DNA of 52,368 nt. Origin: Vulcanimicrobiota bacterium. Its GTDB lineage: Bacteria; Vulcanimicrobiota; Xenobia; Xenobiales; JADMJV01. Below the pieces are notes generated by a model that saw only the letters and a list, made by a program, of their open reading frames with translations, did not search any database and was not told the origin of the DNA. A program made the position numbers and the translations under genes. The stretch lies in NCBI GenBank assembly GCA_023447635.1, contig JAEXNA010000232.1, positions 1-52,368 on the forward strand, read 5' to 3'. Positions 35,221 through 43,519 of the stretch are shown here, piece after piece; position 1 is the first letter of the stretch, and every line of letters begins with the position of its first letter.

Positions 35221-35907
35221 ATGCCCAAGAGTGTATATCTGGTCGAGGACGAGCCCGACCTTTCTTCTATCCTCGGTCGCTTTCTTCAGAGCGCCGGCTT
35301 CGACGTCGTACCGTTCTGCCGGGGGGATCTCGCGCTGGAGGCGATCCGCAAGGTGCCGCCCGACCTGGCTATTTTAGACTTGATGCTGCCCGGCCTCGAC
35401 GGCCTCGAGGTGCTCAAGGGGATGCGCGAGCAGACCGACTGCCCCGTCTTGCTGATTTCGGCACGAGTGGCCGAAGTCGACCGCATCCTGGGGCTAGAGT
35501 TGGGCGGAGACGACTATCTTCCCAAGCCTTTTTCGGCCCGCGAACTGGTCGCTCGCGTCAAGGCGCTGTTTCGCCGAATCGAGCGACAGGAAGCGCCGCC
35601 CGAAACCGCTCGCCGTCAGGGGGTGAGCTATCGCTCGCTCTATCTGGACCGAGAGCGCAAGACGGTCAGCTGCGGCGACCGCTCGTCCGCGCTGACCCTG
35701 TCCGAGTACTCTATCCTGAGCCGGATGATGGCTCACCCAGCGAAGACCTACACTCGCGAAGAGCTGCTCGAGCCGCCGGTGGTTTACCGGGGCGGAGACT
35801 CGCGAGCCGTGGACATGCACATCGCCAACCTGCGCCGCAAGATTACTGACCTGCGCCCGGGCTTCAGCGCCCTGCAGTCCGTTCGCGGCGTGGGCTACAA
35901 GCTGTAA
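35221..35907 (+). CDS. OmpR/PhoB-family response regulator
   Basis: 228 residues. The receiver domain has the acidic pair E9-D10-E11, phospho-acceptor D53 (ILDLMLPG) and K102 (LPKPF). The C-terminal winged helix has SALTLSEYSILSRMMAHPAKTYTREELLE and the wing VDMHIANLRRKITDLRPGFSALQSVRGVGYKL. The KALFRRIER linker joins the two. There is no ribosome site, and the promoter's -10 places the transcript start at the ATG. A Ser/Tyr/Gly-repeat protein, a YlqD-family protein and a histidine kinase follow on the same strand; the kinase is the likely partner. Confidence 0.93.
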   Translation: MPKSVYLVEDEPDLSSILGRFLQSAGFDVVPFCRGDLALEAIRKVPPDLAILDLMLPGLDGLEVLKGMREQTDCPVLLISARVAEVDRILGLELGGDDYLPKPFSARELVARVKALFRRIERQEAPPETARRQGVSYRSLYLDRERKTVSCGDRSSALTLSEYSILSRMMAHPAKTYTREELLEPPVVYRGGDSRAVDMHIANLRRKITDLRPGFSALQSVRGVGYKL

Positions 35908-36021
35908 CCCAGCGAGATGTTCACAGCGAACTGACACTTCTTAACTCTGAACCCGTAGAACCCGGCGAAAGACTTACCGAGCCGGTCTATCATCAAGCGA
36001 AACCACGAAAAGGAGCCCCCA

Positions 36022-36654
36022 ATGTCCACTATCTCGAACAACAGTATGCGTCCCCACTTCCCGCCCCCTCGCCCTAACAGCGAAAATCAGGGTGTCGAGG
36101 GTCGTCGCCCTCCCATGCCTCCGCCCCCTCCCCAGGGCAATGAGAACTGCGGCTGCACGGATTCGTATACCAGCAGCGGGCTGAACGGGTACGGCTCGTA
36201 CGGGCTGGAAGGCTACGGTTCGAGCTATGGGGGTTACGGCTCGACGGGTTACGGCAACTATGGCTCGAGCTACGGAAACTATGGCTCGGCCTTTGGCAGC
36301 TACGGTTCTTCTCTGGGCAGCTACGGCTCGGCTTTCGGCAACTACGGTTCGTCCTACGGCGGTTACGACATGTCGGCCATGTCCGGATACGGCAACTACG
36401 GCTCCTCTCTCGGTTCCTACGGCAGCTCTTATGGATCGGGCTACGGCTCCTACGGCAGCAGCTTTGGAGGCTACGATATGTCCGCTCTCTCTGGCTACGG
36501 ATCTTACGGGAACAGCTTCGGAGGCTACGACATGTCCGCGCTCTCGGGTTACGGCTCGTACGGTCAGTCGGCTTACGGCAACTCGGGCTTCAACGCTGGG
36601 AGCTTGATGTCGATGATGGGGTCCTTCGGCAGCAGCTTCGGCGGCTATTTCTAG
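36022..36654 (+). CDS. Ser/Tyr/Gly-repeat low-complexity protein (FUS-like)
   Basis: 210 residues with AAGGAG 8 bases before the ATG. There is no signal peptide. The N-terminal ~40 residues are Pro-rich, and Cys43 and Cys45 are the only cysteines. Residues 55-190 are almost entirely [G/S]Y[G/S] units (GYGSYG, GSSYGNYGS and the like), including three copies of GGYDMSA(M/L)SGYG starting near 113, 149 and 167. The composition resembles the phase-separating domain of human FUS and some adhesive or silk proteins. It sits between a response regulator and a YlqD/kinase pair. The 35908-36021 leader holds a TATCAT hexamer at 35988 and a partial GACACTT box at 35933. The biological role is unknown. Confidence 0.8.
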   Translation: MSTISNNSMRPHFPPPRPNSENQGVEGRRPPMPPPPPQGNENCGCTDSYTSSGLNGYGSYGLEGYGSSYGGYGSTGYGNYGSSYGNYGSAFGSYGSSLGSYGSAFGNYGSSYGGYDMSAMSGYGNYGSSLGSYGSSYGSGYGSYGSSFGGYDMSALSGYGSYGNSFGGYDMSALSGYGSYGQSAYGNSGFNAGSLMSMMGSFGSSFGGYF

Positions 36655-36670
36655 GCTCTAAGGAGGCGAC

Positions 36671-37105
36671 ATGGAACCGTTGATGATCCAGTGCCCTATC
36701 CCGGTCAAAGCCATCATGACCGAAGAGCTCAAAGAAGAGTTGATGGCGGTCGAGCAGGCCGCGTCAGCCGAGATGGAGAGGCAGCTCGCCACCTTGCAAA
36801 CCTTTGCGGTCACCCAGGACGACATTTTCGAAAGGCAGCGTCGCCTGTTGGCTCAGCACGCCGAGATCGAGACCCGCCTGGCCCGACTGAACGCTGCCCC
36901 GCTGGGGGAAGAGTTTCTCCTGCGGGTGCTCCAGGCCGTGGTGCCGATCGGAGTGGGAGATAACTTCCTCGAGAAGATGGGCACCGAGATTCTGCTCGAG
37001 AACGGGATCGTCACTGCTATCGGAGCGCCGCTGGTCGAACTCGAGGACGACGGGGAGCCTGAGGTCGGAGTCTCTCCCGAGCCTGAGCTCGAACCCGTCT
37101 CTTGA
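36671..37105 (+). CDS. YlqD-family protein
   Basis: 144 residues with AAGGAGG 6 bases before the ATG. The family pattern is clear: IPVKAIMTEELKEELMAVEQAA at the start, a central helical hairpin (DDIFERQRRLLAQHAEIETRLARL), then LRVLQAVVPIGVGDNFLEKMGTEILLENGIVTAIGAP. An acidic tail of ~20 residues follows. YlqD-like proteins occur in Firmicutes and Cyanobacteria and have no established function. The gene is 16 bp behind the SYG-repeat gene, and its stop overlaps the start of the kinase gene (TTGA), so it is translationally coupled to signalling. Confidence 0.75.
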   Translation: MEPLMIQCPIPVKAIMTEELKEELMAVEQAASAEMERQLATLQTFAVTQDDIFERQRRLLAQHAEIETRLARLNAAPLGEEFLLRVLQAVVPIGVGDNFLEKMGTEILLENGIVTAIGAPLVELEDDGEPEVGVSPEPELEPVS

Positions 37106-38484
37106 AGCCCTGGGGGTCGCTGCGCCTGAAGTTGGCGCTGTCCCATCTCGCCGTTCTGCTCCTGGCAGTCGGCGTGACGGTGGCGGCGAACTACTTCTTC
37201 TTTCGCAAAGGCTTTGACCAGCGTATGCTCGAGGAGACCCGAGCCCGCGCCGGTCAAGCCGCAGCGGCTCTCGTAAGTGTGCCGAACGAGGATTTCGCCC
37301 GCCGTCACGAGGCGCTCGATGCCCTGTCGGCCGCAGCCCCGGTCAAGTTTAGCCTGGTCCCTCTCTCGGCCCCTTCTAGAGAGGGGCCAGGCTTTTTTCA
37401 CTTCCCGCTGGCCGAAGACCAGCTGGCCGTCTTGCGTCAGGGACAGTCGGTCTCGGGCGAGATCGATGCGGACCGACCAGGGTTGGGGCAGGGGCATTTC
37501 TGCGCTACCCCGCTGGATGACGGCCGAACGGCTGTCGTCGCTTACGCGGTCAGGATGAAGGCGCCGTTAGGCAAGAACGTTCTCTCCTGGATTGGACACA
37601 GCCTTGGGATGGCTTTGCTCCCAGCGGCGGCGTTGGCGCTGTTGTTGGCACGCCACCTGGTGCATCCGATCGAGACGCTGCAAGAGGCAACCGCCCGAGT
37701 CGCTCAGGGCGACTATTCGGCCCGCTCGCCCTATGCGGGCCGAAGCGATGAGCTGGGGGCGGTGTGCCGTGATTTTGATCGCATGGCCGAGAAGTTACAG
37801 ACCGACTACCAGATCCGCACCCGACTGCTGGGCGATATCTCGCACGAACTGGGGACGCCGGTAACCACCCTTAGAGTCACCGCCGAGGCGCTTCTCGACG
37901 GACTGGTCCAGCAGCCCGAGGACTTGCAGACCTGCCATCGTTCGATTCTGCGTCAGGTCGAGCATCTGTCGTACCTGGTCAGCGACGTCACCGAGTTGGC
38001 CCGCTACGAGACCGGGCAGGTTCGTATGGCACATCGACCGTTTGCGGCTTACGATCCGCTAAGTCAGGCCTGCGACTCGGCTCGCCTGACCGCCTATCAA
38101 CGCGGCTCGAACGTCGAAATAGAGGGGGCGGCCTGCGGCCAGGCGATGGGAGATCCTCGTCGCCTTCTTCAGGTCTTGAAGAACCTGATCCACAACGCTA
38201 TCGATCACAATCCCGAGGGGACCACCGTCTGGGCGTCGTGCCAACGAGAAGGGGACGACGTGGTGTATTGTGTGGAAGACGACGGGCCGCCGATCCCGGT
38301 CGGGCAGCGCGAGGCGATCTTCGAGCGCTTTACCAAGCTCGACCTTAGCCGGCCTCGCGGTCCGGGAGGGGGAGGGCTGGGCCTGTCCATCGTCCGAGAG
38401 ATTCTGGAGGCTCACGGCTCTCGAGTCCAGGTGATCGACACCCCACGAGGCAAGGCGTTCCGTTTCACCTTACAGGCGGTTTAG
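37102..38484 (+). CDS. Sensor histidine kinase (HAMP, HisKA)
   Basis: 460 residues from a TTG that overlaps the YlqD stop. Membrane helix 1 (~8-32), a periplasmic sensor of ~130 residues, helix 2 (~165-185, LGMALLPAAALALLLARHLV), HAMP (HPIETLQEATARVAQGDYSARS), phospho-acceptor H248 in GDISHELGTPVTTLRV. The ATPase domain has N-box NLIHNAIDHN, G1 VEDDGPPIP, F-box IFERFTKLD and G2 GGGGLGLSIVREI. It is the probable partner of the response regulator at 35221, with the SYG and YlqD proteins between them in one unit. Confidence 0.93.
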   Translation: MKPWGSLRLKLALSHLAVLLLAVGVTVAANYFFFRKGFDQRMLEETRARAGQAAAALVSVPNEDFARRHEALDALSAAAPVKFSLVPLSAPSREGPGFFHFPLAEDQLAVLRQGQSVSGEIDADRPGLGQGHFCATPLDDGRTAVVAYAVRMKAPLGKNVLSWIGHSLGMALLPAAALALLLARHLVHPIETLQEATARVAQGDYSARSPYAGRSDELGAVCRDFDRMAEKLQTDYQIRTRLLGDISHELGTPVTTLRVTAEALLDGLVQQPEDLQTCHRSILRQVEHLSYLVSDVTELARYETGQVRMAHRPFAAYDPLSQACDSARLTAYQRGSNVEIEGAACGQAMGDPRRLLQVLKNLIHNAIDHNPEGTTVWASCQREGDDVVYCVEDDGPPIPVGQREAIFERFTKLDLSRPRGPGGGGLGLSIVREILEAHGSRVQVIDTPRGKAFRFTLQAV

Positions 38485-38520
38485 TGCTCCGGCCGAGTTC
38501 CGGAGAGCTCTGGCGTTTTA

Positions 38521-38571
38521 GACACTTTGAGGACACAAGCGGAAATTTCTGCCAACCGAACACGGTACTCT
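38521..38571 (+). promoter_or_regulatory. GACACTTT-box promoter of the SpoIIE-type phosphatase
   Basis: GACACTTTGAGGACA (38521-38535), again GACA with an 11-bp repeat, and TACTCT at 38566-38571, 45 bp from the motif start. A TATCAG at 38574 is an alternative -10. No -35 match. Confidence 0.55.
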
Positions 38572-38608
38572 CTTATCAGAACCTACCGATGACTGGAGAG
38601 CAGAAACG

Positions 38609-39538
38609 ATGAACCCCCTGATGGATTTTGTAACAACGCTGGCCACCCACCCGCTGATCAAATGGGAACTCTGGCCGACCTACGGGACGGTTGGAGTGCT
38701 GCTGGCGGCTCTGGCGGCCGGCCTGGTCGAACTCCGTTCCTACGTGTTGGGAGGTCCCGACGTCGATCTGCGGCGACGCAGCGCTGGGGCCTTTGGCTGG
38801 GCCTCCGCGTCGGACGGCGCCACTTCGATGAAGATTCTCGAGCTGGCCCCGGAGGAGGATTCCCGGCAGGGCGAGGGTTGGGCGGTAGAGATGAGGGGGC
38901 GTCGTCGCCCCGGGCAAAACGGAGACTTCTTCGATACCGTCCGACTCGACCAGGACCATCTGGCGTTCTTCCTGGGCGACGTTTCGGGAAGCGGCGTCGC
39001 TTCGTCGCTCTACCAGGCTTCTTGTAAGGCTCTCCTGCGCTTTGCCACCTTTACCCCCGGGAAGGCGGCGGCGGCACTCGAGGAGGTGAACTCCGTGCTC
39101 TGTCAGCGAGAGCCGGACGGCCGGTTCGCCAGCATGGTCTACGGAGTGCTGCAGCTTTCCACCGGAGAGGTCGAGTTGGTTTCGGCGGGTCATACCGACC
39201 CGGTCCTACAGCGGGTCGATGGCAGTACGCGCCGTCTGGTCATGCCGCTGCGCTTGCCGCTGGGGATGACGCAGCGTCCCGAGTACAAAGCGATTCGAAT
39301 CTCCTTGTCGGCCGGAGACCGTCTGATGTTAGTGAGCGATGGTTTGACTCACGCCAGGGACCGCGCCCGCGAGCCGTTCAGTCACGAGCGAGTTCGAGTC
39401 GCCAGTCACAAGGGCCGAGATCAGGACCTGGCTGGATGGGTGGAAGCCGTGCTGGGAGCGGTGGACCGCTACAGTCCGCGCTGCACCGACGACCGTACCG
39501 CGGTCGCCTTGACCTGGTCTGGTCGCCCGTCCCTGTAA
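38609..39538 (+). CDS. SpoIIE/RsbU-type PP2C serine phosphatase, membrane-anchored
   Basis: 309 residues. One membrane helix (~26-44, YGTVGVLLAALAAGLVELRSYVLGG), then a PPM-type phosphatase: NGDFFDTVRLDQDHLAFFLGDVSGSGVASSLYQASCKALLR (metal Asp residues), MVYGVLQLSTGEVELVSAGHTDPVLQR, GDRLMLVSDGLTHARD and CTDDRTAVALTW. Such enzymes dephosphorylate anti-anti-sigma or similar partners in partner-switching pathways. No STAS or HPK-type kinase gene is nearby, so the substrate must be elsewhere. Ribosome site GGAG is about 11 bases before the ATG. The gene has the same promoter motif as the two response regulators. Confidence 0.88.
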   Translation: MNPLMDFVTTLATHPLIKWELWPTYGTVGVLLAALAAGLVELRSYVLGGPDVDLRRRSAGAFGWASASDGATSMKILELAPEEDSRQGEGWAVEMRGRRRPGQNGDFFDTVRLDQDHLAFFLGDVSGSGVASSLYQASCKALLRFATFTPGKAAAALEEVNSVLCQREPDGRFASMVYGVLQLSTGEVELVSAGHTDPVLQRVDGSTRRLVMPLRLPLGMTQRPEYKAIRISLSAGDRLMLVSDGLTHARDRAREPFSHERVRVASHKGRDQDLAGWVEAVLGAVDRYSPRCTDDRTAVALTWSGRPSL

Positions 39539-39550
39539 GCCTGCGGCGTG

Positions 39551-39601
39551 GACACTTTTTGGATATTTTCCGACACTTTTACTCCAGGGCTTTGCTAGAC
39601 T
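39551..39601 (+). promoter_or_regulatory. GACACTTT-box promoter of the second response regulator
   Basis: GACACTTTTTGGATA (39551-39565) followed by a third GACACTTTT half at 39572, and TAGACT at 39596-39601, again 45 bp from the motif start. TAGACTTC is identical to the hexamer context at 35209. The leader to the ATG is about 100 nt. Confidence 0.65.
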
Positions 39602-39707
39602 TCCCTCAGAGTTCCCTGGGGCCTGATAGCCGGTCGACAGAGGCGGCGAGCTAGCAGCGGGGAAGATCGAAGCGGGGACTGCGTCAAGCGGTAGCGAGGA
39701 GAAGCGG

Positions 39708-40376
39708 ATGAGCCGAATTCTGGTAGTAGAAGATGAGCCGGAGATCATGAACGTGATCACCACCTATCTCGATAGGGATGGACATGAGGTTCTCTGCGCT
39801 AGCGACGGAGAAAAGGCTTTGGAGTTGGCGCGCACGGGGGTGGATCTGGTCGTTCTCGACGTGATGATCCCGAAGCCCGACGGTCTAGAGGTCACACGAC
39901 TGCTGCGCACCGCGAGCCCCGTTCCGATCCTGATCGTGTCGGCTCGAGGGGAAGAGTCCGACCGCGTCGTGGGGCTGGAGCTTGGGGCGGACGACTACCT
40001 GACCAAACCGTTTGCCCCCAGGGAGCTTCTGGCCCGGGTCAAGGCGCTGCTGCGCCGCTCGCAGATGCCGTCGATGAGTTCGATCGACCATCGCCGCCTG
40101 GTGATCGACCCGGAATCGCGCCGCGTTCGCGTCGATGGGGAGCTGGTCGAACTGACCGGTCGAGAGTACGATATTCTTCGCACGATGGCGGCCGTACCTG
40201 GCAAAAGCTTCACTCGTGACGAACTGCTCAACCAGGTCTGGGGGCCGGAGTATGTTGGAGAAGCGCGGCGGGTCGACAACTACATCTCCCGGCTGCGCGG
40301 CAAGCTGAAGCGGCCGGATAAGCCCGAACTCATTCGTTCTATCTGGGGCGTGGGCTACCGCTTGGAGTTGGCGTGA
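39708..40376 (+). CDS. OmpR/PhoB-family response regulator
   Basis: 222 residues with GAGGAGAAG 3-10 bases before the ATG. Receiver: VVEDEPE at 6-12, phospho-acceptor D51 (VVLDVMIP), K100 (LTKPF). DNA-binding domain: VELTGREYDILRTMAAVPGKSFTRDELLNQVWGP and VDNYISRLRGKLKRPDKPELIRSIWGVGYRLE. It is closer to PhoB/MtrA-like regulators than the first one is. Its stop overlaps the GTG of the following kinase gene (GTGA), so the pair is coupled, but that kinase is frameshifted. Confidence 0.94.
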   Translation: MSRILVVEDEPEIMNVITTYLDRDGHEVLCASDGEKALELARTGVDLVVLDVMIPKPDGLEVTRLLRTASPVPILIVSARGEESDRVVGLELGADDYLTKPFAPRELLARVKALLRRSQMPSMSSIDHRRLVIDPESRRVRVDGELVELTGREYDILRTMAAVPGKSFTRDELLNQVWGPEYVGEARRVDNYISRLRGKLKRPDKPELIRSIWGVGYRLELA

Positions 40377-41733
40377 CCCTTCGCACTCGGCTGGCGCTTT
40401 CTCACCTTTTCGTAGTGGGTCTTTTTGCGGCGATCTTCATCACGGTGGTGCTGATTATCAACGGCGCCGGCCCGTCGCCTCGGGCCATCGGCCAGCGCGA
40501 CCATATCCTCAGGGAAGTGGAAGGCGCGACCAGTCGGGCCAACTGAAACAAAGGCTGGCTGCGCTGGGAATCCCCCGAGAGTTCGAGATAGCCTTATGGA
40601 ACGCCGAGGGCCGGCGAGAGGCGCTGACCGGGGATGTCAGGGTCGGGCGGACCCAGAGCTTTTCCGAGACGGTGCCCCTGCAGTTGGGCGAGCTCAAAGG
40701 AAGTACTCTCGAGGTGCGGGCGTTTCGCCCTAAGCCGCCTCGGGGTTCCCTCTGGAATCCGCTACGAGATCTGATGATCGCTGCGACCTTAGCGGGCCTG
40801 GCCTGTATCGCCATCGCGATTCCGGTCAGCCGCTTCATCTCGGAACCGGTGGCTCGATTGGCCGAGGCGGTGGAAAAGTTCGATGGCGAACCCCGGGCCG
40901 AACAGGTCGAGAGCAGCGGCCCTCCCGAAATCAAAGAGCTTGCCGAGAGCTTTAATCAGATGGCCGAACGCCTGTCGACCAACATGGATGAACTGCGGCA
41001 TCAGAAAGAAGAAGCCGAGCGCTCCGAGCTATCCCGCCGTCAGTTTCTGGGCGAGGTCTCGCACAATCTACGAACCCCCCTGGCAGCCATCCTGGGCTGG
41101 ACCGACACCTTGCTCGACGACCTGGCCAAAGGTCAGGAGACCTCGTACCTCAAGCGGATTCGTCGAGAGACGCGTTACGTTTCCACCACTATCGAGCGTC
41201 TGCTAGACCTGTCTCGCTGGGAACGCGCCCGTCCCATGCTGCATATCGAGGACTTTGCTCTGACCGAAGCGTTGCTGGAAACGGCGGAAAACCTGGAAGA
41301 GGCCGCCGCCGAGAAGGGGATCGAGTTGAATCTGGACCTGCCGGAGGCGCCTTGTTGGGTCGAGGCTGACCGTCATCGCGTGCGCGACCTGTTCCAGATT
41401 TTGCTGGAGAACGTCGTCGAACACGCAGGGACCGACGTGAAGGTCGAAGTCGCGGTCAAGCTTGCTGACGACCGCTATTGGGTCAGCGTCAGCGACAACG
41501 GAAAGGGACTTCCGGAGAGCTTGCGCACGGGCTGGAGGGGCGACCCGCTGGTTGCGGCGACGGGCCGAGCCAGCCTGGGTCTCGCTATCGCCCGCCATCT
41601 GGCCGAGGCCCATCGCGGCGAACTGCGTCTGGCCGCCGGCCCGGGTGGGGTGGGCACCATGGCCACGTTCAGCCTTCCCTTCGCCCCGGTCAGCGAGAAA
41701 CTGGTCCTGCCGCCCCGAACCGCACGAGAGTAG
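40373..41733 (+). pseudogene. Sensor histidine kinase gene interrupted by a frameshift
   Basis: The GTG at 40373 opens a frame with a first membrane helix (LALSHLFVVGLFAAIFITVVLII) that ends at TGA 40544-40546 after 57 codons. From about 40500 the -1-shifted frame carries the rest: periplasmic segment (LKQRLAALGIPREFEIALWNAEG), helix 2 (~40771-40840), HAMP-like region, GEVSHNLRTPLAAILG (His codon 41062), N-box-like ILLENVVEHAG, G1 VSDNGKGLPE and G2 ASLGLAIARHLAE. One missing base between roughly 40495 and 40543 would restore one kinase. This may be a true mutation, an assembly error, or less likely programmed shifting (no slippery heptamer seen). Confidence 0.85.
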
Positions 41734-41738
41734 GCTCC

Positions 41739-42431
41739 CTACTCCGAGCGGAAGCGGTAGCCGACGCCTGGCTCGGTGATCAGATAGCGCGGTCGAACGG
41801 GGTCCGGCTCGAGTTTGCGGCGCAGGTTGCTGACATTGACCCGCAGCATGTGAGCATCTCCGGCGTACTGCTCGCCCCAAACCTTGGTCAGGATCTGGTG
41901 ATGAGTCAGTACCCTGCCGGCTTGTTGGACCAGGGTCTTGAGCAGTTCGTACTCGGTGGGGGTCAGCTGAATCCGTCGCTCGCCCATCATGACCGAGCGG
42001 GCCGTCAGGTCGACGGTCAGATCGTGACAGCGAAAGACCGTTCCTGTGTCTCGGATCAGGCTCGAGCGGCGCAGCGCCGAACGGATCCTGGCCAGCAGTT
42101 CGGCCAGCCCGAACGGTTTGGTCAGGTAGTCATCGGCCCCGGCGTCGAGCGCTTCGACCTTGTCGATCTCACGGTCTCTTACCGACAGGATCAGGATCGG
42201 CACGGTGCTCCACTCCCGAACCTGGCGAACGACATCAAGGCCCGAAATGTCAGGAAGTCCCATGTCCAGGATAACCAGATCGGGCCGGGCGCTGACCATG
42301 ACCTCGACCGCACTCAGGCCGTTCTTGGCCTCGGACACCGTGTAGCCGTGACCGCTCAGCGAGACGCGCAGAAATCGACGTATGCTAGGCTCGTCGTCGA
42401 CCACCAGGATGTATTCGCCGGGGCGGTTCAC
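41739..42431 (-). CDS. KdpE-like OmpR-family response regulator
   Basis: 230 residues from a GTG that overlaps the stop of the upstream kinase gene. Receiver: VVDDEPSIRRFLRVSLSGHGY, phospho-acceptor D56 (LVILDMGLPDISGLDVV), K105 (LTKPF). Effector: IQLTPTEYELLKTLVQQAGRVLTHHQILTKVWGEQYAGDAHMLRVNVSNLRRKLEPDPVRPRYLITEPGVGYRF. The TEYELLK...VWG...THYLRVY-like wing and the RYLITEPGVGYR ending are typical of KdpE. It ends 5 bp from the convergent frameshifted kinase. No kdpFABC genes are present in the window. Confidence 0.9.
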   Translation of the reverse strand: MNRPGEYILVVDDEPSIRRFLRVSLSGHGYTVSEAKNGLSAVEVMVSARPDLVILDMGLPDISGLDVVRQVREWSTVPILILSVRDREIDKVEALDAGADDYLTKPFGLAELLARIRSALRRSSLIRDTGTVFRCHDLTVDLTARSVMMGERRIQLTPTEYELLKTLVQQAGRVLTHHQILTKVWGEQYAGDAHMLRVNVSNLRRKLEPDPVRPRYLITEPGVGYRFRSE

Positions 42432-43519
42432 GAGGTCGCCTCTTGGGGGGCTTCCTGAGGCAAGGAGATGGACATGATCGTTCCTCCGTCAGCGCCGGCC
42501 TTGGCCACCAGGGTGCCTCCGTGCGCCTCCACCAATCCCCGACTAATGGCCAGTCCCAAACCCGAACCGTCGGTCTTGGTGTCGGAACGGCGGAAAAACT
42601 TCTCGAAAACCTTCTCCCGGTCGGCTTCGGGGATACCGTGGCCGTGATCGACCACATCCACTCTCCAGGTGGGGCCAAGCGACTCGAAGGCGATCTCGAT
42701 AGGCCGCTCGGGGGGTGAGTATTTGTTGGCGTTGTCGATCAGGTTGACCAGAACCTGAGTAAACAGGACGAAGTCGACCGTCAGCGGCGGGCTCTCGGGG
42801 TCGGTGTGAAGTCGGATGGGGCGTCCCTCGAGGGTCTCATCGAGTTGCCCCAGAGCGGTTCCGACCAGGTCGGTGGGGTCGCAGAACGCCAGTTTCAGCT
42901 TGGGACCGCTCTCTAGCCGGGTCAGGTCCAGCAGATTCCTGACCAGGCGCTGTAGGCGATGGGTCTCGAGTCGGGCGGTGTCGATCATGGACTGGCGAGA
43001 GTCGTTGTCGAGGCGAATGTCTTTGTCGCAAAGGCTATCGAGCGCGCCCACGATAGAAAAGATCGGAGTCTGCAAATCGTGGGAGATGGAACTGAGCAGG
43101 GCGGCCTGGAGTCTTTCTTTCTCGCGAAGAATCTCGGCGTTCTTGGCGTCTTCCATCAAATGGACCCGGTCGTCGGCCAGACTGCGAACGCGGTCGGTCA
43201 GGTGAGCCACCAACAGCCCCACAACAAGGAAACAGATAAAGGTTACTAGCTGTTCGGTGTTGGCGTTGGTGAAGGTCCAGAGTCGGAAGGGAGGGACAAA
43301 AAAGAAGTCATACGAGAAAACCGAGACCAAAGCGGCCCAGGCGGCGGGCAACTTTCCCCAGCGTGAGGCTATAAACACCACCACCAGCAAGTAGAACATG
43401 ATCAGGTTGGTGGGGGTCAGGGTGACCGCCATCATTCCGGTGGCCGTCAGGCCCGAAACCAGAAACGTGGCCCACAGGTAGGGCAGAAAGGCCTTTGTCG
43501 GAGGCGTCGAGCGTGTCAA
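42428..43519 (-). CDS. KdpD-like sensor kinase lacking the N-terminal Kdp/Usp domains
   Basis: 363 residues. It begins directly with the four-helix DUF4118 membrane module of KdpD (~12-105), containing YLLVVVFIASRWGKLPAAWAALVSVFSYDFFFVPPFRLWTF. HisKA follows with SSISHDLQTPIFSIVGALDSL, then N-box NLIDNANKYSPP, G1 VVDHGHGIPE and G2 GSGLGLAISRGLVEAHGG. Full KdpD is ~890 residues; the first ~390 (KdpD and universal-stress domains) are missing, as in some stand-alone homologues. The start is a TTG at 43519 with poor ribosome-site support. It is coupled to the KdpE-like gene by a 4-bp overlap. Confidence 0.88.
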   Translation of the reverse strand: MTRSTPPTKAFLPYLWATFLVSGLTATGMMAVTLTPTNLIMFYLLVVVFIASRWGKLPAAWAALVSVFSYDFFFVPPFRLWTFTNANTEQLVTFICFLVVGLLVAHLTDRVRSLADDRVHLMEDAKNAEILREKERLQAALLSSISHDLQTPIFSIVGALDSLCDKDIRLDNDSRQSMIDTARLETHRLQRLVRNLLDLTRLESGPKLKLAFCDPTDLVGTALGQLDETLEGRPIRLHTDPESPPLTVDFVLFTQVLVNLIDNANKYSPPERPIEIAFESLGPTWRVDVVDHGHGIPEADREKVFEKFFRRSDTKTDGSGLGLAISRGLVEAHGGTLVAKAGADGGTIMSISLPQEAPQEATS

